Source of the DNA: Diaminobutyricibacter sp. McL0608
Lineage (GTDB): Bacteria; Actinomycetota; Actinomycetes; Actinomycetales; Microbacteriaceae
Direction of reading: 5' to 3'
Assembly (NCBI RefSeq): GCF_039613825.1
Contig: NZ_CP154826.1
Coordinates: 2,418,001 to 2,482,000, forward strand
Length of the DNA stretch: 64,000 bases
Positions 36,189-53,017 of this stretch are shown here, piece after piece (the first letter of the stretch is position 1; every line of letters begins with the position of its first letter). A program made the position numbers and the translations under genes. A model generated the notes under the pieces. That model was not told where the DNA came from. It made no database searches and worked only from the letters and a program-made list of their open reading frames with translations.

Positions 36189-37569
36189 CGCGTCCGTCTT
36201 CGCCCTCGATCTCGTCCGCCGTACCGTCGTCGGCTGCGCTGTCGTCTTCGCCCTCGACGATCTCGATGTCGTCGTCTTCGTCCTCGAACTCGATGACGAC
36301 GTCGCCTTCGCTTTCGTCGTCGAGCGTCGCGCCCAGCGCATCGCCGGCGCTCGGCGCTTCGGACGCATCGATGGCGACATCCGCGTCGGCATCGTCGCGT
36401 TCGATCTCTTCTTCGACCACGTCGACGGTCTCGTCGTCGCCTGCGCCGCGCGCCACCCCGATCGCCTGTTCGGCCCGAGCAGCACGGTCGCGCCACGTCG
36501 ACGCGTCCTCTTCGCGCCCGAGTTCGTCGAGCACATCGCCGTAGGCGTGGAACAGCTCCGGGCTCCACGAGTACGCCCGGTTGGGGTCGAGCTGGGCGAT
36601 CTCCAGCTCCGCCAGCGCTTCGTCGTTCTGGCCGAGGTCGAGACGCGCACCGGACATTGCGATGGCGAGTGAGACCTGCACTTCGGTGGGAAGCGACGCT
36701 CGGTCGACGGACCGCCCGAGCTCGAGTGCCCGGTCCGGACGCCCGACGCCTCGCTCACTGTCCACCATCAGCGGGAGTTGGTCGTTGGAGCCGCTGATTC
36801 GTCGGAAGGTGCGCAGCTCACGCAGCGCAAGCCCGAAGTCGCCGGTCGCGTAGGCGGTGATGGCCAGAGTCTCGCGAACGACTGCGACGCGGCCGGCCCG
36901 TCGTGCAGCAGAGAGCGCATGCTGGTGCGCGAGCTCGGGCTCGTCTTCGATGAGCTGGGCGGCCATCACCAAGTGGCGCGCCACCCAGTCTGCGTTGTCT
37001 TTGCTCAGTGTTTTCAGTTCAGCGCGCGCGACTTTGTCGAGGTCCCGGGCCTGGATGGCCTCAGGGATCTCGGGGTCGTCGTGTCGCGTACGCACCGAAC
37101 GCAGTTCGCGGGCAAGGCGTTCCTCTTCGGTGAGGGCACGCTCGTAGTCGCGTGCGTCCCGGTCGCCGCGCGCAGGCTTGCCGTCGCGCGTCCACAGCTT
37201 CTTCGGACCGCCGTCACGGCCTCCACTGCTGTCGGGCTTCCCGTCCCGCTTCCACGGCTGGCCGCTCTTCGAGTCGCCGGGTTTGCCGTCCCGCTTCCAC
37301 GGCTGGCCGCTCTTCGAGTCGCCGGGTTTGCCGCCCCGCCACGGTTCTCCACCCGTTGTTTTTCGGGGTGCGCCGCTCCCGTGCTTGTCGCCCGCGTTGC
37401 GGTCGCTGTTTCCGCTGCGCGCGGGCCGGCTGTGTTCACCGTTCCCGCTGGGCCGGCTGCCCTGGGGGCGTCCGCCGGTGTGACGTGAGATGTCCCGTCG
37501 CTGCCCGTCCCGCTGGGGCCGGTCGCCTTCGCGGTTGGGTTTCTGCTCGTCTGACGGTGAGTCGCTCAC
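36163..37569 (-). CDS. TPR-like protein with low-complexity basic head and acidic tail
   Basis: A 468-residue protein. The first ~150 residues are a disordered Gly/Arg/Lys/Pro-rich head that contains an exact 15-residue duplication (KPGDSKSGQPWKRDG). About 150-370 are helical TPR-like repeats (ALTEEERLARELRSVR, ARHLVMAAQLIEDEPELAHQ, AYATGDFGLALRELR). The last ~100 residues are extremely acidic (EFEDEDDDIEIVEGEDD). Opposite charges at the ends suggest an intramolecular or nucleic-acid-binding switch. The gene is conserved next to the HAD phosphatase in actinobacteria and has no known function. GTG 37569 has AGGAGAAG upstream. Confidence 0.8.
   Translation of the reverse strand: MSDSPSDEQKPNREGDRPQRDGQRRDISRHTGGRPQGSRPSGNGEHSRPARSGNSDRNAGDKHGSGAPRKTTGGEPWRGGKPGDSKSGQPWKRDGKPGDSKSGQPWKRDGKPDSSGGRDGGPKKLWTRDGKPARGDRDARDYERALTEEERLARELRSVRTRHDDPEIPEAIQARDLDKVARAELKTLSKDNADWVARHLVMAAQLIEDEPELAHQHALSAARRAGRVAVVRETLAITAYATGDFGLALRELRTFRRISGSNDQLPLMVDSERGVGRPDRALELGRSVDRASLPTEVQVSLAIAMSGARLDLGQNDEALAELEIAQLDPNRAYSWSPELFHAYGDVLDELGREEDASTWRDRAARAEQAIGVARGAGDDETVDVVEEEIERDDADADVAIDASEAPSAGDALGATLDDESEGDVVIEFEDEDDDIEIVEGEDDSAADDGTADEIEGEDGRDGDLPAKA
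37241..37330. repeat. Exact 45-bp tandem duplication inside the TPR-like gene
   Basis: Bases 37241-37285 and 37286-37330 are identical. The unit is 15 codons, so copy-number change keeps the frame. A degraded third unit (KPDSSGGRDGGPKKLWTRDG) lies next to it, indicating growth by slippage or unequal crossing-over. Confidence 0.9.
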
Positions 37570-37649
37570 GTCTTCTCCTGTTTGTGTGGGGCGCAGCATT
37601 GCAAGCCTACGGCTGTGTCCCGGTGGATTTCTGGGGTGACTTAAACGCA

Positions 37650-37679
37650 AAATGGCCACCCATCACTGGGTGGCCATTT
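37650..37679 (-). terminator. rRNA operon terminator
   Basis: AAATGGCCACCCA and TGGGTGGCCATTT form a 13-bp perfect stem with a 4-base loop, 11 bases beyond the 5S gene. On the minus strand TTTTGCGTTT follows, as in an intrinsic terminator. Confidence 0.92.
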
Positions 37680-37690
37680 CACAAAGAAGT

Positions 37691-37807
37691 CCGGCGGTGT
37701 CCTACTCTCCCACAGGGTCCCCCCTGCAGTACCATCGGCGCAGAGAGTCTTAGCTTCCGGGTTCGGAATGTAACCGGGCGTTTCCCTCTCGCTATGGCCG
37801 CCGAAAC
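37691..37807 (-). rRNA. rrf: 5S ribosomal RNA
   Basis: A 117-base gene. The minus strand opens GTTTCGGCGGCCATAGCG and closes GAGTAGGACACCGCCGGAC. The ends pair (the CGGCGG/CCGCCG helix), and the conserved CCGAACCCGGAAG loop is present. It is the last gene of the rrn operon. Confidence 0.96.
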
Positions 37808-37872
37808 ACTATTGATGTATCAAAAGTGAACGAACAATCATTGCTGATTGATTCGGTTCTCGACCGTACATC

Positions 37873-37898
37873 GAGAACCACATAGTGGACGCAAGCAT
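37873..37898 (-). other. 3' arm of the 23S precursor processing stem
   Basis: These 26 bases pair with 41172-41197 on the other side of the 23S gene. The three differences still allow G-U or equivalent pairs. This is the expected RNase III substrate that releases pre-23S rRNA. Confidence 0.8.
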
Positions 37899-37944
37899 TC
37901 TCATGGCCCCTCATACCAGCCTTACAACATGTATGAGAGTAATG

Positions 37945-43003
<5,059 letters not shown>

Positions 43004-43183
43004 TTTGATTGCTCGAAGCGCAAGCGCTTCGGCACATCTAGTGCAGAAGGCCACCGGAATGGGTGAGCCTCACTGCAAGTTTGAAACTGACAGAACAAAT
43101 CATTACTGACTTGCTTTGTTGTTTAATCTGTTTCCAAAGGAATCTCTCACGTAGCCGAAGCTACGAGTCGAGGTTTTTGGCAT

Positions 43184-43195
43184 TTGACATTGTGC
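43184..43195 (-). other. 5' arm of the 16S precursor processing stem
   Basis: TTGACATTGTGC here pairs with GCACCAATGTCAA at 41384-41396, leaving one bulged base. It lies in the leader between promoter and 16S. Beside it is the leader box TTGAGAACTCAACAG (minus strand), typical of actinobacterial rrn leaders. A second small hairpin, CGTAGC-CGAA-GCTACG, lies at 43150-43165. Confidence 0.6.
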
Positions 43196-43269
43196 ACGCT
43201 GTTGAGTTCTCAAGGATCGGACGCTCCCAATTTTCAGCCTCTCGGCCTTCTCTTTGGGGCAACTTCTCT

Positions 43270-43537
43270 ACCTTACCACTCTCATTCGCTTTGTCAAATC
43301 GGCCGTTTCGCGTTATTCCGGCGATCCGTATTCGGACACAACCGTTTCACGCGATCCGAGCCAGTTAGACCTGCTCAGTGAGTGGGTTTTCCATCCTATG
43401 CGCTCAGACAAACTCCTTCAAGAGGAGCTTTGCTTTATGCTTAGGATTGGTCCCGCTTGAGGCCGAGAAGCTCTTCCGCTTCCCGCACCTTTGGGGTGAC
43501 AAGTAAGTACTTTACGCAGGTCCCCGGGACCTCGCAA
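43270..43537 (-). promoter_or_regulatory. Three tandem rRNA promoter candidates
   Basis: On the minus strand: distal TTGCGA (43532-43537), 17 bases, TAAAGT (43509-43514); middle TTGAAG (43416-43421), 17 bases, TAGGAT (43393-43398); proximal TTGACA (43292-43297), 16 bases, TAAGGT (43270-43275). The distal spacer contains the palindrome AGGTCCCCGGGACCT, a possible regulator site. The 43004-43664 region otherwise holds no gene. Activity is predicted from spacing and boxes only. Confidence 0.6.
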
Positions 43538-43664
43538 ATCTGGGATGCAGCCCGGGCGTGTCGCCCCCTTCACGCACCCCTCGTAGCGTCGGACTTCCGC
43601 GGAATCACACGGATCTGTGGGCGTATGAGCCCGCGGCGCTGCCTGAAAAGGCGCCCAGAAACGA

Positions 43665-43705
43665 CGATGGCGCGCACCGGCCGAAGCCGATACGCGCCAC
43701 CATCG
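43665..43705 (-). terminator. Probable tyrS terminator
   Basis: CGATGG...CCATCG with inner GCGCG/CGCGC and CGGC/GCCG pairs makes a long, slightly imperfect hairpin 17 bases after the tyrS stop. TCGTCGTTTC follows on the minus strand. It would insulate the rRNA promoters from tyrS transcription. Confidence 0.65.
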
Positions 43706-43721
43706 AAGCGGGAAACCAGGG

Positions 43722-45023
43722 CTACTCGAGGAAGACGCCGGCGAGGGTCTTCTTGCCTCGACGGAGCACCGCCATGCGACCGGCCAGCAGGGACAGGCTG
43801 AGCGGCGCATCTCCGTCCGCCACTTTGTCGTTGTTCACATAGACGCCGCCCTGGGCGATCGCCCGCCTGGCTTCACCGAGGCTCGCAGTGAGTCCGGTGT
43901 CCACGAGCGCCTGGGCGACCGTGGCCGTCGGCACGGTCGTGGTGTTCGGCAGCTCCCGCAGCGCGCTCTCCAGCGTCACCGCATCGAGCTCCGCGAGTTC
44001 CCCGCGACCGAAGAGCGCCTCCGCCGCCTTGATCGCCGCATCCGTCGCCTCCGGTCCGTGGACGAGACTCGTCACTTCGTATGCGAGTCGGCGCTGCGCC
44101 TCCCGCCGGAAGGGCTCGTCCTTCACCGCGACTTCGAGCCTCTCGATCTCGGCGCGCGTCAGGAACGTGAAGACCTTGAGCCGGTCGATGACATCGGAGT
44201 CGTCGGTGTTGACCCAGAACTGGTAGAGCGCGTACGGGCTCGTGAGGTTCGGGTCGAGCCAGATGGCGTTCCCCTCGCTCTTTCCGAACTTCGTTCCGTC
44301 GCTGTTGGTGATCAATGGCGTCCCGATCGCATGCGCACCGACGTGCTCCACGCGTCGGATCAGATCCGTCCCGCTGGTGAGATTGCCCCATTGGTCGCTG
44401 CCTCCGGTCTGGAGGATGCATCCGTACGTTCGGAAGAGTTCGAGGTAGTCGAGGCCCTGGAGGATCTGGTAGCTGAACTCTGTGTAGCTGATGCCCTCGT
44501 CGGAGTTGAGGCGCGCGGCCACCGCATCCTTCTTCAGCATCGTGCCGATGCGGTAGTGCTTGCCTATCTCGCGGAGGAAGTCGATCGCTGACAGCGGGGC
44601 CGTCCAGTCGAGGTTGTTGACGAGTCGCGCTGGATTACCGCCCTCGAAGCTGAGGAACCGCGAGACCTGCGCCTGGAGGTACCCGACCCACTCGCTCACG
44701 GTCTCCCTCGTGTTCAGGGTGCGTTCGGCGGTGGGTTTCGGGTCTCCGATCAGTCCGGTCGATCCGCCGACGAGCGCGAGCGGCCGGTGCCCGGCCAGCT
44801 GGAGACGCCGCATCAGCAGCAGCTGCACCAGGTTGCCGAGATGCAGGCTCTGTGCCGTGGGGTCGAACCCGCAGTAGTAGGTGATCGGCTCTCCAGACAG
44901 CAGTTGTTTCAGCGCATCCGGATCGGTCGAGACATGGACCAGGCCACGCCAGACGATCTCCTCCCACAGGTCGTCGAAGGTCGGATCGTTGGCTTGAGCG
45001 CTGAGAATGGCCGAGTCTGACAC
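43722..45023 (-). CDS. tyrS: Tyrosyl-tRNA synthetase
   Basis: A 433-residue class I synthetase of the bacterial type. It has the HIGH-equivalent HLGN (61-64), the tyrosine pocket (YYCGFDPTAQSLH), KFGKS (the KMSKS equivalent), and a C-terminal S4 domain (ASLGEARRAIAQGGVYVNND). The start is GTG 45023. A -10-like TACTGT (45031-45036) ends seven bases before it and there is no Shine-Dalgarno sequence, so the mRNA is probably leaderless. The 136-bp upstream region has no T-box. Confidence 0.96.
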   Translation of the reverse strand: MSDSAILSAQANDPTFDDLWEEIVWRGLVHVSTDPDALKQLLSGEPITYYCGFDPTAQSLHLGNLVQLLLMRRLQLAGHRPLALVGGSTGLIGDPKPTAERTLNTRETVSEWVGYLQAQVSRFLSFEGGNPARLVNNLDWTAPLSAIDFLREIGKHYRIGTMLKKDAVAARLNSDEGISYTEFSYQILQGLDYLELFRTYGCILQTGGSDQWGNLTSGTDLIRRVEHVGAHAIGTPLITNSDGTKFGKSEGNAIWLDPNLTSPYALYQFWVNTDDSDVIDRLKVFTFLTRAEIERLEVAVKDEPFRREAQRRLAYEVTSLVHGPEATDAAIKAAEALFGRGELAELDAVTLESALRELPNTTTVPTATVAQALVDTGLTASLGEARRAIAQGGVYVNNDKVADGDAPLSLSLLAGRMAVLRRGKKTLAGVFLE

Positions 45024-45100
45024 GAGTTTTACAGTAGCAGCGCACTTCGGCGCGATTCACGTTATGCACAATGAGGTCTCAGGATCTATTTCATTCACTA

Positions 45101-45147
45101 TTAGGCTTGAGAATCTAATGTGAAGTGAATTAGACTCTGAGGCCTAA
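45101..45147 (+). promoter_or_regulatory. Paired TTAG-N10-CTAA operators over the satD-like promoter
   Basis: TTAGGCTTGAGAATCTAA (45101-45118) and TTAGACTCTGAGGCCTAA (45130-45147) share the same 18-bp TTAG-N10-CTAA form, with centres 29 bases apart. The first overlaps a -35-like TTGAGA (45107-45112) and the second a -10 TAGACT (45131-45136). The encoded HTH protein is the obvious candidate ligand for autorepression. Confidence 0.6.
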
Positions 45148-45159
45148 GCAGGAGGTGTC

Positions 45160-45807
45160 ATGTTCGTCATCACCGCCGACCAGGTCGACAGCCGGTCGCG
45201 CCCCGACATCGTAGGCGAAACCCTGAGCCGGCTCAACGAGGAGCACGCGGTTCGGCTCGTCCTCCCCGTGGACCGCAACGCCGGCGACGAGCTCCAGGTG
45301 CTCACCGATGACGCCGGTACGGCCCTTGCGATCGTCCTCGATCTCACCCGCGGCGGCTCCTGGAGCGTCGGGCTCGGAATCGGCTCCGTCCGACTCCCCC
45401 TTCCGGCCGAGACCCGCGAAGCCAGCGGGGATGCGTTCATCGCGGCACGCGAAGCGGTCCGGCGCGCCAAGAAAGCCGCGACGCGCTTCGCGATCGACGT
45501 CGTCGTCGCCGACACCGCGGGACGCGCGAACGTCGGGTGGCCGAGCGCCGCGGACGCGGAGGCACTGGTCAACCTGGCCCTCGTCATCCGCGAGCGCCGG
45601 ACGGTTGCAGGCTGGGAGCTGTACGACCTCGTCTCCGCCGGTCTCACCCAGGCGGATGCGGCCGCGAAGCTCGGCATCACTGCCCCGTCAGCAAGTTCCC
45701 GGGCCCGCGCTGCAGCGGTGCGCCCGGAGCTCGCGGCCCTGCCTGCCCTCACTAGGCTGTTGGAGAACGTCGACCGAGCGAACACACGAACGGATCCCGC
45801 GGAATGA
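45160..45807 (+). CDS. SatD-family protein with C-terminal helix-turn-helix
   Basis: A 215-residue protein. The N-terminus ITADQVDSR, the inner GDELQVL, and the A(S)GDAFIAAREAVRRAK block match the SatD family, named from a streptococcal acid-tolerance locus. The C-terminus (YDLVSAGLTQADAAAKLGIT followed by APSASSRARAA) is a helix-turn-helix. It should bind DNA in the cytoplasm, probably the paired sites at 45101-45147. AGGAGG lies six bases before the ATG. The stop overlaps the ATG of the membrane protein gene (ATGA), so the two form a unit. Confidence 0.72.
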   Translation: MFVITADQVDSRSRPDIVGETLSRLNEEHAVRLVLPVDRNAGDELQVLTDDAGTALAIVLDLTRGGSWSVGLGIGSVRLPLPAETREASGDAFIAAREAVRRAKKAATRFAIDVVVADTAGRANVGWPSAADAEALVNLALVIRERRTVAGWELYDLVSAGLTQADAAAKLGITAPSASSRARAAAVRPELAALPALTRLLENVDRANTRTDPAE

Positions 45808-46406
45808 CCCCTTACGTCCACCTCCTGCTCGCCCTCGGACCGATCGCCTTCTGGGCCGGAGTGCTCGTGATGGTCATGACGAGTCTCGTCTGCGCCGCGT
45901 TCACGACCCGTTTCCCGCGACGGGCCCTCGTCTACATCTCGGCGATCACGCTCGCGGTCGCGTTCGTCGCCGCTGCAGTGCCGGGTCCGGATGCGCCGCC
46001 GTTGGTCAGAGTCCTCCTCGGTGTCGGCGTGCTCGCGCTCAGCGTCGTCGGCGGCGGCCCGGCCGCACAACTCGTCCTCGCTCTCGCATCCCGCGGCAGC
46101 GTGACGGCGGGGCTGCACGGCGGCATCGTCATCGACCAGCGCGCGACCGCGGACAACCCGTATGGCGGAACGCGCGAGGTGCTGCGCGGCGGGACCTTCA
46201 TCGGCTATCTCGAACGATTCGCCACCGCGGGGGCGATCATGGCGGGATTCCCGGAAGCCATCGCGGTACTCATCGCGATCAAGGGCGTCGGGCGATTCAC
46301 CGAACTCGAAGCGGCCGAAGCCCGTGAGCGATTCATCATCGGCACGCTGGTCAGCCTGATCTGGGCCTGCGTGTGCGCCGGGGTCTTCCGGCTCGCGGTC
46401 GCCTGA
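45804..46406 (+). CDS. Membrane protein coupled to the SatD-like regulator
   Basis: A 200-residue inner-membrane protein with about five spans: LLLALGPIAFWAGVLVMVM, ALVYISAITLAVAFVAAAV, a third pair around LLGVGVLALSVVGGG and AAQLVLALA, and FIIGTLVSLIWACVCAGVF. A soluble loop (IDQRATADNPYGGTREVLRG) and a segment like cation/proton antiporter partners (ERFATAGAIMAGFPEAIAVL) lie between. I cannot name the family. ATGA coupling to the satD-like gene indicates a two-gene system. It ends 47 bp from the convergent alkyladenine glycosylase gene. Confidence 0.7.
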   Translation: MTPYVHLLLALGPIAFWAGVLVMVMTSLVCAAFTTRFPRRALVYISAITLAVAFVAAAVPGPDAPPLVRVLLGVGVLALSVVGGGPAAQLVLALASRGSVTAGLHGGIVIDQRATADNPYGGTREVLRGGTFIGYLERFATAGAIMAGFPEAIAVLIAIKGVGRFTELEAAEARERFIIGTLVSLIWACVCAGVFRLAVA

Positions 46407-46453
46407 GCCTCCGGTCGCCTGACACGCCCCAAGCCCCCGCGATCGCACTGTCC

Positions 46454-47073
46454 TCAGGCTTTCGGATGCCTGCGATACGGCGACACCGTCGGGTCCCCTG
46501 GTATCCAGTAACGCCAGGGGAACTCGACTCCGCCCCCTGCCCCGCTGACACCGGTCCTCGGTCCGCTCGCCGCGTCGACCGCATCCTCGGCCAGCCGAAG
46601 TCCGAACGGCGGGACGAGCAGATCGGCACCGCCGTCGTCGAGTGCGATGCCCATCGCGACGACCAGCCGGGCCGGCCCGCGTGCCAGGTCCCGGATTGGC
46701 ACGGACAGCCCGCGCCGCTCGCGGGCGAGCTCCTCTCCCCCGACGATCTCGCCTCCGCGCAGGAGCACGGCCGACGCGACGCCCTCGGGAGAACAGACGA
46801 CGTTGGCGCAGACGTGCATGCCGTACGTGAAGTACGTGTACAGGTGACCGGGAGGGCCGTACATCACGCCGTTGCGACGGGTGCGCCCGCGGAAGGCATG
46901 CGAACCTGGGTCGATGCCGTCGCCGACATATGCTTCGACCTCGGTGATGCGCAAGGAGACGGCACCCTCTGCGGTCTCGTGGGTCAGCACGGCGCCGAGC
47001 AGGCGCGGGCCGACCTCGAGGGCCGACGCCGCGAAAAACTCCCGCGAGGGGGTGGACAGAGCGGGCCCGGCCA

Positions 47074-47074
<1 letters not shown>
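46454..47074 (-). CDS. 3-methyladenine DNA glycosylase (AAG/Mpg family)
   Basis: A 206-residue base-excision repair enzyme of the Mpg family. RITEVEAYVG carries the general-base glutamate and YGPPGHLYTYFTYGMHVCAN the intercalating and base-pocket residues; PRTGVS closes the fold. It removes alkylated and deaminated purines. GTG 47074 overlaps the stop of the 44-codon membrane peptide by one base (TAGTG); the frame upstream is that gene in another phase. Confidence 0.92.
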
Positions 47075-49865
<2,791 letters not shown>

Positions 49866-49917
49866 GGTTCTCCTTCAATGATCAGTTCGAGTTTATGGTC
49901 TTGGGTGTCAGGGGGTG

Positions 49918-50847
49918 TCAGGCCGCGTTGCGTTCGAGCAGCCAGACGAGCAGCGCCTTCTGGGCGTGCAGGCGGTTCTCCGCCTCATCCCAGATGACAC
50001 TCTGCGGTCCGTCGATGACGTCGGCGGTGACTTCGTAGCCGCGGTCCGCCGGGAGGCAGTGCATGAAGAGCGCATCGGGCTTCGCGAGAGACATCAGTTC
50101 GGCGTCGACGCGGTAGGAGCCGAAAACGGTCAGACGTTCCGCCTTCTCCTCCTCCTTGCCCATCGACACCCAGGTGTCGGTGACGACGACGTCGACCCCG
50201 GCGACCGCTTCGAGCGGGTCGGTGAAGAGTGCCACCGAGCCGCCGGTCGCCCGCGCGATGGAGTCCGCATCCGCCACGACCTGCTCCGCAGGCGAGTACG
50301 CCTCGGGCGACGCGATCCGCACGTGCATCCCCGCCGTCGCGCCCGCGAGCACATAGGACTGGGCCATGTTGCTGGCACCGTCGCCGAGGAACGCCAGGGT
50401 GAGGCCGGCGAGGCTCCCCCGCTTCTCCTTGATCGTCAGCAGATCCGCGAGGAGCTGGCAGGGGTGGAAATCGTCGGAGAGGGCGTTGACCACCGGGACG
50501 GTCGTGCCGGCCGCCATCTCCTCCAGTCCCGCCTGCCCGTAGGTGCGCCACACGATGGCCGAGACCATCCGCTCGAGCACCCGTGCGGTGTCCGACGGTG
50601 TCTCCTTGCCGCCGAGCTGGCTGTTGGCCGTGCTGATGATCAATGGGCTTCCGCCGAGGTCGGCGATCCCGACGGCGAAGGAGACGCGGGTGCGAGTCGA
50701 CGACTTGTCGAAGATCACTGCGACGGTCTGAGGTCCGGCGAGCGGACGAGTGCTGAAGCGGTCGCGCTTGAGCACGGCGGCCAGTTCGAGGATCTCGGCC
50801 TGCTCGGCCGGGGTGATGTCGTCATCACGGAGGAAATGCCTGGTCAT
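49918..50847 (-). CDS. argF: Ornithine carbamoyltransferase
   Basis: A 309-residue transferase making citrulline. Carbamoyl-phosphate binding motif SSTRTR (49-54), HPCQ in [14 protein letters not shown], and HCLPADRG for ornithine. It lies 54 bases after argD in the operon. Confidence 0.96.
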   Translation of the reverse strand: MTRHFLRDDDITPAEQAEILELAAVLKRDRFSTRPLAGPQTVAVIFDKSSTRTRVSFAVGIADLGGSPLIISTANSQLGGKETPSDTARVLERMVSAIVWRTYGQAGLEEMAAGTTVPVVNALSDDFHPCQLLADLLTIKEKRGSLAGLTLAFLGDGASNMAQSYVLAGATAGMHVRIASPEAYSPAEQVVADADSIARATGGSVALFTDPLEAVAGVDVVVTDTWVSMGKEEEKAERLTVFGSYRVDAELMSLAKPDALFMHCLPADRGYEVTADVIDGPQSVIWDEAENRLHAQKALLVWLLERNAA

Positions 50848-50901
50848 CGGTCGCTCTCTTTCGGGGGCGGTAAAGGTTCGGTCTGGGTGGGTGACGCCGG
50901 G

Positions 50902-52095
50902 TCAGGCGTGGAGCGCCTCGAGGGCGCGGCCGAATCGCTCGCGGAAGTCGGCGATCTCGGCATCGCCGACGATGAGCGGCGGTGCGATGCGGATGCTCGA
51001 CTCGTTGGGTGCGTTGATGATCAGTCCCTGAGCGAGCGCGGCATCCGAGAGCCGATGTGCCACGGGCTCGTTCAGCCCGATGCCGACGAGGAGTCCCTGG
51101 CCGCGCAGCGCGTGGACCAGAGGCGACTCGAGCCCGAGGATCACCTGGCGGAGCTGCTCACCGCGCACGGCCGCGTTCTGCACGAGGCCGGCGCGCTCGA
51201 TCTCGCCGAGCACTGCGTTCGCCGCCGCCGTCGCGAGCGGATTTCCGCCGAACGTGCTCCCGTGCTGGCCGCGGATGAACAGCTCGGACGCCCAGCCGAA
51301 CGTGACCAGGGCGCCGATCGGTACGCCGCCGGCGATCCCCTTCGCGATGGTGACCGCGTCGGGGACGATGGCCGCGTGCTCGTAGGCGAACCATTTTCCG
51401 GTGCGGCCGACGCCGGTCTGGATCTCGTCGATGACCAGCAGGACGCCGTGTTTCTCGGTCAGTTCGCGAGCGCGCTTCAGGAAGCCGTCGGGGAGATCGA
51501 TCACGCCCGCCTCCCCCTTGATCGGCTCGACGAAGAGCGCTGCGACGTGATCGTCGATCGACGCCTCCAGCGCCTCGATCGTCGAGTCGATGTGCTCCAC
51601 TCCCGACGGCATCGGCTCGAAAGCCTCCCGCATCTGCGGCTTGCCGGTGAGGGCGAGGGATCCCATGGTGCGTCCGTGGAACGCGTTGTGGAGAGCCAGC
51701 ACGCGAGAGCGGCGCCCGTGTCCCCGGTTCAGCCGGGCGAGCTTGAACGCCGCCTCGTTCGCCTCAGCCCCGGAGTTGCCGAAATAGACACGGCCCTCTA
51801 CGCCCGCGCCGGTGATACGGGTGAGCCGTTCGGCGAGCTCCAGCTGCGGCGGGGTCGCGAAGTAGTTCGAGACGTGGGCGAGGGTCGCGATCTGGGCGCT
51901 CACCGCATCCACCAGCACGGGATGGGCGTGCCCGAGAGAGTTGACGGCGATCCCGGCGAGGAAGTCGAGGTACTTGCGCCCGTCGACATCCCAGACATAG
52001 CAGCCCTCGCCGCGGGCGAGCATGACCTGCGGGGTCGCGAGCGTGCGCATCATGGTGTGGCCGAAGCGCTCGCTCCAGTCTGTGGTCGGCGTCAT
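50902..52095 (-). CDS. argD: Acetylornithine aminotransferase
   Basis: A 397-residue class III PLP aminotransferase. The PLP-binding aspartate is in [13 protein letters not shown] (Asp223) and the Schiff-base lysine in TIAKGIAGG (Lys252). ATG 52095 overlaps the argB stop as ATGA; longer in-frame sequence lies within argB and is not used. It may also serve lysine synthesis, as in other bacteria. Confidence 0.95.
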   Translation of the reverse strand: MTPTTDWSERFGHTMMRTLATPQVMLARGEGCYVWDVDGRKYLDFLAGIAVNSLGHAHPVLVDAVSAQIATLAHVSNYFATPPQLELAERLTRITGAGVEGRVYFGNSGAEANEAAFKLARLNRGHGRRSRVLALHNAFHGRTMGSLALTGKPQMREAFEPMPSGVEHIDSTIEALEASIDDHVAALFVEPIKGEAGVIDLPDGFLKRARELTEKHGVLLVIDEIQTGVGRTGKWFAYEHAAIVPDAVTIAKGIAGGVPIGALVTFGWASELFIRGQHGSTFGGNPLATAAANAVLGEIERAGLVQNAAVRGEQLRQVILGLESPLVHALRGQGLLVGIGLNEPVAHRLSDAALAQGLIINAPNESSIRIAPPLIVGDAEIADFRERFGRALEALHA

Positions 52096-53012
52096 GCCGG
52101 GACCACCTCCGTTCCGATGCCGTCCTGCGTGAATACTTCGAGAAGGATGGAGTGAGGGATTCGGCCGTCGATGATGGCCGCTTTGGCGACACCGCCGTCG
52201 ACCGCGTCGAGGCACGCCGTCATCTTGGGGATCATGCCCGACTCGAGTCCCGGCAGCAGTGCGCGCAGCGCATCCGCATCGATCTCGGAGACGAGCGAGT
52301 CGCGGTTGGGCCAGTCACTGTAGAGACCGGCCACATCGGTGAGGATCACGAGCTTCGCCGCCCCCAGCGCGACGGCGAGCGCTGCGGCCGCCGCGTCGGC
52401 GTTCACATTGAGCGACTGTCCCGCCTGGTCGATGTCAGGGGCGATGGAGGAGACGACCGGGATGCGTCCGGCAGCCAACTGCGCGTGGACAGCCTCCGGA
52501 TCGACCGCGATCACATCGCCGACGAGTCCCAGGTCGACCTCGACACCGTCGACGACCGCGCCGCGCCTGCGGCCCTTGAACAGCCCGGCATCCTCGCCCG
52601 AGAGCCCTGCTGCGAGCGGGCCGTGCTCATTGATGTGGCCGACCAGGTCGCGGCTGATCTGACCGGTGAGCACCATCCGTACGATGTCCATCGCCTCCGG
52701 TGTCGTCACGCGATAGCCGCCACGGAACTCGCTGGTGATGCCCAGCCGATCGAGCATTGCCGAGATCTGAGGGCCGCCGCCGTGGACGACGACCGGGTGG
52801 ATTCCCGCGTAGCGCAGGTAGACCATGTCCTCGGCGAACGCCCGCTGGAGCTCGGGGCTCACCATCGCGTTGCCGCCGAACTTCACGACGATGATCTGGT
52901 CGTGGAAACGCTTCAGCCAGGGCAGCGACTCGATCAGGGTCGCTGCCTTCTCGGTCGCGTCGGCGTGGCTGACCGTGCCGGTCCGGTTGTCGATCTCGTC
53001 CTCCGTGTCCAT
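52092..53012 (-). CDS. argB: Acetylglutamate kinase
   Basis: A 306-residue amino acid kinase. [10 protein letters not shown] (41-50) is the ATP phosphate loop, [11 protein letters not shown] the acetylglutamate site, and [14 protein letters not shown] the C-domain signature. An N-terminal helix ([20 protein letters not shown]) is typical of arginine-sensitive hexameric enzymes, so feedback inhibition by arginine is likely. Five bases separate it from argJ. Confidence 0.96.
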   Translation of the reverse strand: MDTEDEIDNRTGTVSHADATEKAATLIESLPWLKRFHDQIIVVKFGGNAMVSPELQRAFAEDMVYLRYAGIHPVVVHGGGPQISAMLDRLGITSEFRGGYRVTTPEAMDIVRMVLTGQISRDLVGHINEHGPLAAGLSGEDAGLFKGRRRGAVVDGVEVDLGLVGDVIAVDPEAVHAQLAAGRIPVVSSIAPDIDQAGQSLNVNADAAAAALAVALGAAKLVILTDVAGLYSDWPNRDSLVSEIDADALRALLPGLESGMIPKMTACLDAVDGGVAKAAIIDGRIPHSILLEVFTQDGIGTEVVPA

Positions 53013-53017
53013 GCCGG

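Noticed and set aside
45024-45159. T-box or tyrosine leader upstream of tyrS
   Set aside because: No T-box core sequence and only 7 bases between the likely -10 and the start codon; the region instead holds the promoter and operators of the divergent gene.
49915-52155. Long plus-strand open frame opposite argF and argD
   Set aside because: Shadow of two clear enzymes on the other strand; codon-phase GC bias fits the minus-strand genes.
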